Of a stretch of 30,049 nt of DNA, positions 20,786 to 28,900 are shown piece by piece. Every line of letters begins with the position of its first letter. Position 1 is the first letter of the stretch. Source of the DNA: Gnetum montanum (taxonomy: Eukaryota > Streptophyta > Gnetopsida > Gnetales > Gnetaceae); contig MNCI01004590.1 in the NCBI GenBank assembly GCA_015680685.1, forward strand, positions 435,753 through 465,801. Reading direction: 5' to 3'. A program made the translations under genes and the position numbers. The notes below the pieces were generated by a model. The model made no database searches and was not told the DNA's origin. It worked only from the letters and a program-made list of their open reading frames with translations.

Positions 20786-20968
20786 TATAAATAAGAGGTA
20801 GCGCCCTTGGTTCTAGGGTGGTTAGACTTAGACCCTTAGCCAAATTCTTGTAGTTTAGTCATTCCAGAGTTAGAATTATTTCTGTGTGCCTACAGTAGGA
20901 GTCATAGAGTGAACGGATCTCTATTCGAGTAATTTGTACTTGAGCACAATTTTGTGTATGAAAATAAA
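20786..20968 (+). promoter_or_regulatory. Solo LTR TATA box to polyadenylation signal
   Basis: TATAAATA lies at 20786-20793 and AATAAA at 20963-20968, so R is expected inside this interval. The spacing matches the G LTR (24672 and 24846). Confidence 0.65.
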
Positions 20969-21511
20969 GATGAACTTTATGATAAACCTTGCAGTATATA
21001 GATTAAGCTAATTAGTAATTAATTATTGTTTATTACTTTACTAGTTAATTAATATCTCTCTCAACCTTCAACCCCCTTAGTTAAATACACTTAGTACGAC
21101 TGCTTCGACCATGCATGTAGTGCTTGGTAACCTAGTAACGATTAGTGTTTGGTAATCCCAGTAATGTTGCATTGGTTTAGGATGTGATTGGTGAGTGGGA
21201 ATAGATACTGGTGTTAGGAACATTTAGAACTGAATTAATGAATAGTTAATGTAAGTTAGCCACTTAGTTCTCTCTCCCTCTCCTTTATTAGCAGAAGAGA
21301 TAAAAAATACAAAAGCTATAAAAATCATATACCTCAAGCTTACTTAACCATACAACCGTGACAATACAAGTAAGTTTGGGAAGACAACGAACTGTGATCT
21401 ACAAGTAATTGTCTAGATACCACAACTAGTCTGTCTGTGGAGTTTGACCAGATCGTGCATGAAACACTCGTATTCATATGGTTGAGTGTAGGGGTACCTC
21501 GCCACTCATCA

Positions 21512-21990
21512 TCATAAAAGAAACATTTCAATTTTTTTGGTCCAAAACATTTTCCAAACTTTGATAAATGCTATTTTGATTCTTGGGTTTCTCCATAGAG
21601 CTCTTGTTCATTTGCTCAAACATTCTTGTTAGTTTTTGAATCTTAGCCCTAAGGTTTGAATTTTCTCTTTTGAGGTAAGAGCATTCATCATCGGGAACTT
21701 TGATTTTTATTTCCTTGGCATGTAAAGCATCTTTTATTTCAATGCACAAGTTTTGGAAAGAAAGAATGGTATGGCAAAACATTTCATACCTATCTTCAAA
21801 GGAAGTATTATGTTGATAATCACATGAATTATTAAATTTATAAGCATAATCCTCTATCTTTCTAAATGTAAGTAAAGAAATAATATACTTATCTTGATAA
21901 AAGATGTGTCAAATGAATTACATGCACTAGTTGATAATGTCCATTAGGCTCTATCTAATGTCAAGTGTTCCTTTTATGTTCACTCTTGAA
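21512..21990 (-). pseudogene. Copia E gag, C-terminal part with coiled coil
   Basis: The open stretch 21782-21528 starts MFCHTILSFQNLCIEIKDAL and contains DECSYLKRENSNLRAKIQKLTRMFEQ. This heptad-like, charged segment is typical of a copia Gag coiled coil, and a Lys/Asn-rich tail follows. Just before the solo LTR it reaches KCFFY, the first half of a C-x2-C-x4-H-x4-C zinc knuckle in which the second Cys is Tyr. Element F has the same order (FCHEVHSFQNLCIEIKYAL, DECSYLKK, then an intact knuckle). The N-terminal part between the primer site and 21,782 is short (about 240 bp) and interrupted, so much of Gag seems to be missing. Confidence 0.82.
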
Positions 21991-22017
21991 TATTGATGTG
22001 GGGAGTAAGAGTACCTA

Positions 22018-22029
22018 GCTCTAACAGCA
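22018..22029 (-). other. Copia E primer binding site (decayed)
   Basis: The minus strand reads TGCTGTTAGAGC two bases after the LTR end. It corresponds to TGGTATCAAAGC in F and to the canonical initiator tRNA-Met site TGGTATCAGAGC. Confidence 0.7.
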
Positions 22030-22031
22030 CT

Positions 22032-23164
22032 TGAGGATCATTAAACTTAGAAGTGGCAGGGTGGGGGTGATGAATAAGTTCCTCAAATAAAAAAAATTTT
22101 AGACAAAGCACACACAATATTTAACATGGTTCCCCAACTTGGGTAGTCCACACTTAGAGGGTAGATCACTAGCATACCTTTGGACTTTGTTGCTCTCAAA
22201 ATGTGATTGAAGGATTTACATCTTGTACAGTCTTCAAGCCCTACTCTAGAGTGATGTGTTGCAACACTAGCCACTCAATCCTGCAAGGTCTTGTTAGGCT
22301 TGGAATGTGGTTTCTAGGCTTCCACAACCTTTACAATCTTAAGCTCTACTTCGAAGTGTTGTACCATAGCACTAACAACTCAATCTTGTAGGATCTCAAC
22401 AAGCTTAAGAAAGATGCCTTCTCATAAGAAGCACATCAACCCTATAGGGTAATAAGAGAGAATAATTTTGAGGGATAGATGAAACTTAGTTTACTAATCC
22501 TTTTATGTTTAGGTACAATACACTTTACAATGCTAGAATGATAATACAATGAGGATAAAAAAAGAATTCCATGATTACAAATGATTGTACAATGATTACA
22601 TAATAAGCTTGCTCATTTCCCAATTTACATCAAGTCTTCTTATAGCTGCCATGTTTCTAAATCCATATTGAAACTCATGCAATAGTTAGCCAATGGTTAC
22701 TAATGATCATGGTGGACATCTTACTTATCCCTAAGACATCTCTTTGAAATTACCTTCCATTTTGGGAAGATGTCTTTCTGAAGTCTTCATCTAGAAGACA
22801 TCTTTGCTTAATGGAAGACATATTTCTTTAGAGAAAGTCATCTTTATGAAATTGACTTGCATTCTATGAAGATGTCTTTTCTTGGTGGAAGATGTCATTT
22901 CCTAAAGAAAGATGTCTGCTATTTCTCAAAGACATCTTTGTCTATGAAGCCTTCAATTCTACCAAGGCGTCTTCTATTTTTTGAAGATGTCTTTGTTCAC
23001 TTTCTCTTACATGATGAATGCATCGTTCCTTATCTAAAACCTTGTACAATTCAAGTCTCAATCCAAGTTCTTATCCTGTACACATAATAACTACACACAC
23101 ATACAAATAACCTTGTCTTCCATTTTTCTTAACGTTCTGACATACTAAAATCAAAAGGTCCACA
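22032..23164 (-). repeat. Copia E 5' LTR (1,133 bp)
   Basis: On the minus strand it runs from TGTGGACC (23164 downward) to AATGATCCTCA (ending at 22032). The high end is fixed by the AGAAA target duplication at 23165-23169 and by homology with the start of F's LTR. The low end is fixed by the primer site two bases away and by the matching 3' LTR end. U3 (about 22,710-23,000) is packed with AGACATCTT words in both orientations. The R-U5 half shares CCCTATAGGGTTGATGTGCTTCTT, GATCCTACAAGATTGAGT and other blocks with F. Confidence 0.9.
22715..22991. repeat. GACATCT/AGATGTC word array in copia LTR U3
   Basis: GACATCT occurs at 22715, 22735, 22797 and 22931. Its complement AGATGTC occurs at 22768, 22870, 22890, 22910 and 22985, with near-variants between. 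Spacing is irregular (about 20-60 bp) and orientation alternates. The related F LTR carries the same words at 16,880-16,990 and 23,170-23,240. Confidence 0.75.
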
Positions 23165-23869
23165 AGAAAGATGTCTACCCTCAATGCAGGTTTGATGTAG
23201 AGATATGTCCTAATCTTGAAGAAGATATCTCTAGTGACTATTAGTTAGCTATTGCATGAATTCCAAGGTGATTTCAAAAACATCAAGGCTATAAGATGAC
23301 TTCATTCTCTTAGGAAAGTGGAAATGTTGAATGTAAGAAAGTGTCAACATTAAGCAATAATTATGCATATTATTCTATTGTATTTGTGTGCCTCATTATA
23401 CTATCTTTTGTATTGTTGTAAGCGATATGTTGTGTTGTACCTCAAAGTGCAAGGATTAGCAAATTAGTTACATCATTTCCTTGTAATTCTTGTTTTTCTT
23501 TTGTTGCCCTATAGGGTTGATGTGCTTCTTGCAAGAAGGCATGCTCCTTGAGTTTATTAGGATCCTACAAGATTGAGTGTTGGTGTAGCACCACAACACT
23601 CTAGAATGGAGCTCAAGGTGTAAAGGTTGTGGGATTCTAGAAACCACATTCTAAGCTTGTTGGAACCTTTTTAGGTTGAGTGGATTCATAGTGTCAAATC
23701 ACTTTGGAGTGGAGTTTAGAGTTGTATAGGGTGTGGTACCCTTCAAACCACATTTTGAGAGGAACAAAGTCCAAAGGAACCATGTTAAAATTGGTTGTCT
23801 TCATTGTGGCTGAAAATTTTAAGTTGGAAAACGTATTCATACCCTTCCTTCTAAGTTCAATGATCCTCA
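23165..23869 (+). repeat. Copia element F 5' LTR, second part
   Basis: The LTR resumes with the second AGAAA copy (23165-23169) and runs to TGATCCTCA, ending at 23869. It is collinear with the E LTR read on its own strand: AACTATTGCATGA, GGCTATAAGA, CCTCATTxTA, CCCTATAGGGTTGATGTGCTTCTT, GATCCTACAAGATTGAGTGTTGGTG, AAACCACATT and AACCATGTTAAAA. The final CTTCTAAGTTCAATGATCCTCA matches both E LTR ends. Confidence 0.88.
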
Positions 23870-23871
23870 AG

Positions 23872-23883
23872 TGGTATCAAAGC
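23872..23883 (+). other. Copia F primer binding site (initiator tRNA-Met)
   Basis: TGGTATCAAAGC differs by one base from TGGTATCAGAGC, which is complementary to the 3' end of plant initiator tRNA-Met. It begins two bases after the LTR end and is followed by CTTGGTAC. Confidence 0.9.
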
Positions 23884-23899
23884 TTGGTACTCTTGAACA

Positions 23900-24569
23900 T
23901 GGAAGGGACTATCAACATCGGATGCATCTAGATAAAAAGACTAATTTGCTTCATCAATTGTTGTGCTCAATTCCTATATCACATTTATTTCAAAGGTAAA
24001 TATCTCATTTTGTTATTTACATTAATATATAGAGGAGATTATACATGTAAGATTGATAAAACTCATTTGAATGATATGCCCCTTGAGGAAAGGTATGAAG
24101 TGTTTTGTCATGAAGTTCATTCTTTTCAAAATTTATGTATTGAAATAAAATATGCTTTATATGTTAAGTAAATGAAAATTGTAGTTCTTAGTGATGAGTG
24201 TTCTTATCTTAAGAAATAAAACTTAGACATTAAGGTTGAGATTCAAAACTAACCTTTGTGATTAAGCAGATGAGTAAGAATCCCTTGGAAAAGCCCAAAG
24301 GACAAAATCAAGATGATGGATGTCTGATAGATTCTACAAAAGAGAATTATTCCATGTTTGTTAAAAAGTGAAGAATTTTAAATTGTTTCTTTTGTGGAAA
24401 ATTTGGTCATATTCAAGCTCATTGCTTTGCTAGGATGAAACAATCCACTTGGTCTTTGTAAAAATAGCCTAGGATTATAACTTTATGGGTTTGAAAGTTA
24501 AAAGAAAGAAAGCTTGAATTGAACTTGATGGCTCAAACAACTTTCTTTGATGCTAAATCTAGTAAGTGG
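23900..24569 (+). pseudogene. Copia F gag, cut by element G
   Basis: An ATG at about 23,900 opens MEGTINIGCI and then stops; MEGT-type starts are common in copia Gag. Across stops the reading goes on to FCHEVHSFQNLCIEIKYAL and DECSYLKK, as in E's Gag. An intact zinc knuckle follows at 24384-24425 (C-F-F-C-G-K-F-G-H-I-Q-A-H-C). The last readable block is NLMAQTTFFDAKSSKW, the lead-in to the protease active site. The LTR of G begins right after that Trp codon (24570). The rest of F's pol should lie beyond the right end of G, outside this window. Several stops make F older than G. Confidence 0.85.
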
Positions 24570-24594
24570 TGATGAGACGCGACCTGCATGTGCC

Positions 24595-24656
24595 ACGATA
24601 TCGCGGCCGCCGCGATATCGCGTCTTCCCCTGCGATATCGCGTACACAATATCGCG
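24595..24656 (+). promoter_or_regulatory. GCGATATCGC palindrome cluster in the G LTR promoter
   Basis: ACGATATCGCG (24595-24605), CGCGATATCGCG (24611-24622, perfect 12-bp palindrome), GCGATATCGC (24632-24641) and AATATCGCG (about 24649-24656) form four boxes about 17-20 bp apart. A GCGGCCGC palindrome (24603-24610) lies between the first two. The cluster ends about 16 bp before the TATA box, where transcription-factor sites would be expected. No known factor is claimed. Confidence 0.75.
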
Positions 24657-24671
24657 TCCCACCGCCATATC

Positions 24672-24852
24672 TATAAATAAGAGGCGGCACTTCCTTCATT
24701 TCCAAATCCTAGCTAGAAGTAGCGAATCTCTGGTAGATTGATCACTCTAGAGTTAGAATTTTTCCCATGTGCCCGCAGTAGGAGTCCTAGAGTGAACGGC
24801 TCTTTATTCGAGCAGCTTGTAACCTGAACCCAAGTTGTGTACGGCAATAAAG
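24672..24852 (+). promoter_or_regulatory. G LTR TATA box and polyadenylation signal
   Basis: TATAAATA is at 24672-24679 and AATAAAG at 24846-24852. The RNA start is expected about 30 bp after the TATA box, giving an R region of roughly 150-180 bp. Both motifs are conserved in the solo LTR and in the B LTR. Confidence 0.75.
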
Positions 24853-24928
24853 ACGAACTTGATTGGATAAACCTTGCAGCACGTGGTTTCATTTATTGCT
24901 TTCATTTACTGCTTTCCTAGTGCGTTCA

Positions 24929-25213
24929 AGTACGACTTGATTACGAGCGTCTACGGACGTGTACGGCTAGTCAAGGAATCGGCTGCTTGACGCAATGCAT
25001 GAGTACGACTCAATTACGAGCATTGGCTGCTTGGTAACCCAGTAGCGTATTCCAGGATTCTGCGCTTGGTAATCCCAGTGGTAGTCCAATGTGTACGGCT
25101 AGTCAAGGAATCGGCTACTCATTGCTAGGCTAGAACGTGTGATAAGTACGACTTAGTTACGAGCACCCACGGGTGTGTACGGCTAGCTAAGGAATCGGCT
25201 GCTTATCACACTT
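24929..25213 (+). repeat. Repeated AGTACGAC / GTGTACGGCTAG units in G LTR U5
   Basis: GTGTACGGCTAG followed by an AAGGAATCGGCT block occurs at 24959, 25091 and 25175. AGTACGACT followed by TTACGAGC occurs near 24929, 25002 and 25145. The units are imperfect and unevenly spaced (132 and 84 bp between the first words). The solo LTR keeps only one AGTACGAC-like unit, near 21,093. Confidence 0.85.
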
Positions 25214-25631
25214 AAGCTAAATAGGTGCCTCAGTACGACCACTTCGAGCACTTGCGTTACGTGTGGTGATCCCAGTAACGATTAGCGTTTGGTAAGCCAC
25301 AGTTGCATAGTTCAGGGTGTGTCCGGTAAGTGGGAACGGATGCTGACGCTAGTTAATTTAGACTTAGGACATTAGTTAGAGTTAGTTAGTTTCTCAACCC
25401 TTTCCTCTGATAGCATAGAAGATAAACCCGAAAATACCAAAAAAATCACATACCTCAGACTTGCTTAACCATACACCGTGACACTTACAAGCAAGCCTGG
25501 GAAGACAACGAATGATTAACCCCAAGTGTTTCTTGTGGCGTTAAGGTGTTTAGTCTGCAGAGTTCGACCGGATCGTGCGTGCACACTCGTATTCGTATGG
25601 TTGAGTGTAGGGGTACCTCGCCACTCATCAT

Positions 25632-25648
25632 TGGCACCGTTGCCAGGG
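25632..25648 (+). other. Element G primer binding site (tRNA-Asp)
   Basis: TGGCACCGTTGCCAGGG matches 15 of 17 bases of TGGCGCCGTTGCCGGGG, the complement of the plant tRNA-Asp(GTC) 3' end. Both differences are CpG to CpA. It starts two bases after the LTR. This primer is typical of plant Athila/Tat-type gypsy elements. Confidence 0.88.
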
Positions 25649-25903
25649 ACTAAGTGTTTTTTACACCAATTGAACATAAGGGATATCACTCACATCGTTG
25701 TGAGCTTAAAACGAACCTTAGGGTTAATTAGTTAATTAAGAACATAACTAACGGTGAAAGTTAGCACACCATTAGAAATGGCTTCTTCTCATGCAATCAA
25801 CTCACCTAAGGACAATACAGGAGAAAGTCAGGATCATACGCATAACCGAAATCAACCGTGTCCTTAACAATCCAAGGTCACATATACTCATCCTAATGAG
25901 TAT
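25649..25903 (+). other. G leader with an ATG-TAA opening frame
   Basis: An ATG at 25778-25780 opens the same frame as the long ORF. It gives 29 codons and meets TAA at 25865-25867 (CCT-TAA-CAA), after which the frame stays open to 29122. The segment after the stop still reads smoothly into YVLDFTFVF, so the true Gag start may be at 25,778, with a single nonsense change in this copy. Confidence 0.6.
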
Positions 25904-28900
25904 GTGCTGGATTTTACCTTTGTTTTCCATCAAGATGAGCAACTGCGGTGGAGAGACATGCAAGGTAACATCGTGTTACCCCCAGATCGATCCGCTCCCA
26001 ACATGCTTTCCCGTGCTTTGGTACAGTATGGCATGCATGAGCTGCTTGCTGAATACGTTTTGGATGATTATGACACAAGGGATTATCATCCCACAAACGC
26101 CCAACGTATTCGGGATGCAAGGCAGGAGAGCCAACATTCACTATTGAAGGGCAAGGTTCCCCACGTCATTAGTGAAATAGGAGAAGAGGAACCCCTCACG
26201 ATGGGTTTCTTAGAAAATGATGTTCCTCCTCCTCACTCTAGTGAAGAGGTTAGGCATCAGGGCCTTAGATCAACGATACATATTCCAGGCTCTGATCCCC
26301 GTGAGCACCAGCTGTTCACGGCAGGAACAATCACTCGCACTAATGACGGACTCGTTGATCGTCACAACGATCGGGGCCGAAGCAGCCGAAGAGAAGGCAA
26401 GAAACATCACCATGGTGATGGATCCCCTTCTTCTTCCCCTTCATCACATCATTCACCCTCTCCTTCCACATCTGGGCGCAGCCACCATGAGCATAACGCG
26501 GAGAGTAAAGGTAAAAGAGATGAAATGCCTCGACAAGAAGGTCGAGAGGAGTTAGGACAAGGGCAAGGACGTAGGGAGAATAGGGAACCACAACGTAGAC
26601 ATCACAGACGTCATGAAAGAGATGATCATGACGAACCCCTATTCGCAACCCGAAGTATGCTTGACATTAGAGAGGCAGTTAGGATTCCCACAAGGCATTT
26701 GAAAGACAGTAGGATCAAGCGTTTGGATATAAATAATATCCCACGTTTTGAAGGGGGATACAACGCTGATCCTCAACATCATTTACAGGCATTCCACGAT
26801 GCCTGTGCCTTGCAGAACATAGACAATGAGTGGCAGAAACTCAAGTTGTTCCCAAGGACACTCACTAAAGAAGCAGAAAGCTGGTACCGGTCCTTAGAAC
26901 CGGAAACCATCAGGAGGTGGAGTACGATGCTTGAATTGTTCAACAACAAATATCAAACGTACTCCAGAGTGTCCAACTTGCGTAAGCAGATCCAAGGCTG
27001 GAAACAAGGAGCTTATGAATCCTTGGATGCTGCCATGGCCCGTTACTACACATTGCTACATCGTTGCCCGGGCCATGGGTACGCTAAACGGGATCAACTT
27101 CGCCACCTCGTGGATGGGCTACGAAATGAAACGAGAAGAACTCTTGGGACTTACGCCCAAGGGAGACTCTCCCAATTAAGAGCCCATGAAGTTGAAGTAT
27201 TGTTGGAACAAGTAGCGCAAGAAGAGGGTGAGCTACGTAAAAGAGAAAGTGCGGAGGAATACAACCGCGATCCCTCCCTTCGCAAGAAGGGAGTGAAATT
27301 CTGTGATGAGGAGGATGAGTCACCACTCGAAGAGTTGGTGAACAGGAAAACCGTGCCGATCCAAAAGTTAACAACGGAGGTATCGGCTAAGGTAGACCAA
27401 ATGTGGGATTCCTTAGACTCACGAATAGAAACAGTTTTGAAAATCGTAGAAGAGTCTAAGGATGAGCAAAGTAGTGATAAAAGCAAAAACATGCGGAGAA
27501 ACTTTAACCCTGCACATAACAAGGGTAAGGGAAAAATCTCTAACTCCGATGAGGCTGAAAATTCTGATTCAGACAATGACGGTGGATGTGAGGTCTGCTA
27601 TTATGACCATCCTAAGGGATGTTGTCCAATTATCTCACATCTGCAGGAGTCTGGGGTGTATGCATTAAATCCAAGACTTAATCAACGGCAAACACCCAGA
27701 AGGTTACCTTATCCACAAGGTAACCCGAGGCAGTTCCACCAACCCTTGACGTATTATCCAAGTGGAACACCTCCGCAGCCCATCGAGCAACATCAGCAGT
27801 GGCAATACCCACAGTCATGGGGGATGCCACAGCCAACACATCGATACCCTTACCGGCAGCCTGATCCTTATGGTTATTATGTGCAGCAGCCAGTTTCTCC
27901 AGGTGACGCTATGAGTCACACTCCACGCCGTCACTACTACGCTCGGGAGTACTTCAGAAGGACTCCTTCTCCTCCGGGAGACATTCCACATTCTGTCCAT
28001 CCTCTAACTCCACCCGCACCTTTTCCTCAAGTAGTTCCCATAACACCTCCTGCTCCAACAATGCAAGGGGAATTACCTACCCAACCGCAGCAACGTCACG
28101 CCGCGAGATCTGTAAATATTCAGAGTGTAAATATCCAACCGGACACTAGTTCTGGCGATAACTGTACAAAAAGGAGACCCTTTTTCAGAACTAGGAGCCC
28201 GGATAGGCTCTCGCAACAACAAGCGGACGGGTATATGTATAGGCCTCTAACTACTAACACTTCGGAGCACCCTTCAGTCCAAGGGAATGTAACGCATACG
28301 GTTATGCTAACACATACCGTAACTGACTGGATCAAGGTAGGCCACCTTCCCAGGAAACTAACTGATCCTGGGAGTCCCTTTATTCATTTGCAGATCGCTG
28401 GGAATGCACCACATCGAGCTCTTCTTGACTCAGGTTCCGGAGTCAACTTAATTTCGCGAAAGATGTATCACGCCTGGAACCTGCCCCAACTTAAGAAGAG
28501 CAACATCCAACTAGAGCTGGCAGACCAGTCCATCACTATTCCCTTGGGTTTGGTGGAGGACGTTATCACCACTGTGTGTGGTTGGTCCTACCCAGCGGAT
28601 TTCCTAGTGATCGATGTTAACAACAACGAAGGGGACTTCCCAATTATAATGGGAAGGGCATGGCTAAGCACAGTAGATGCATGCCTTAGGATCCGTGATC
28701 TTTCCTTGGAAATCTCCAAGATAAACATATGTGGAAAGATCGAGAAGAGGATAGTTCCATGCATCACATACAGTGATTCATCGGGTGATGACACGGAGGA
28801 AATGTCTCCATGTCACAGGTGTGCCCAGGAAACTCTGCAACAAAGATGCCTGTATGTAGCAACCACACAAGAAGTAGTAGACACCCCGTGGTTGACAGCT

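Larger units (their letters stand above)
20704..21511 (+). mobile_element. Solo LTR of the TGATGAG gypsy family, inside copia E
   Basis: An 808-bp LTR starts TGATGAG (20704-20710) and ends CTCATCA (21505-21511). It is flanked by CCATA (20699-20703) and TCATA (21512-21516), a 5-bp target duplication with one change. It aligns along its length with the G 5' LTR (24570-25630). Common blocks are the GATATC boxes, TATAAATAAGAGG, the GTGTGCCTACAGTAGGAGTC block, the AATAAAGA polyadenylation region, AACGATTAG, and the last 100 bp with GGGTACCTCGCCACTCATCA. No internal sequence of the family remains beside it, so LTR-LTR recombination removed the body. The reading frame of E's zinc knuckle resumes across it, with the first Cys on one side and GKYDH on the other. 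Confidence 0.95.
17018..23164 (-). mobile_element. Copia element E, nested in the 5' LTR of F
   Basis: This minus-strand Ty1/copia element is flanked by a perfect 5-bp target duplication AGAAA (17013-17017 and 23165-23169). Its parts, in transcription order, are 5' LTR (23,164-22,032), primer site (22,029-22,018), gag with coiled coil (about 21,990-21,512) and zinc knuckle. Then come protease, integrase, RT and RNase H (to about 17,500), and a 3' LTR remnant (to 17,018). Integrase before RT is the copia order. A foreign LTR of the G family sits in its zinc knuckle (20,704-21,511). Coding parts have scattered stops and a few frame shifts but are much better preserved than gypsy relics A and B, so E is younger than those. 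Confidence 0.92.
24570..25630 (+). repeat. Element G 5' LTR (1,061 bp)
   Basis: It starts TGATGAG and ends CTCATCA (25624-25630), a 7-bp terminal inverted repeat shared with the solo LTR. It is about 250 bp longer than the solo LTR because of extra repeated units in U5 (24,929-25,210). U3 is short (about 100 bp before the TATA box), with GC-rich palindromes. Confidence 0.95.

Noticed and set aside
22715-22991. Regularly recurring short words suggesting a CRISPR-like array
   Set aside because: Word length is 7-9 bp, spacing is uneven and orientation alternates. It lies in a plant copia LTR.
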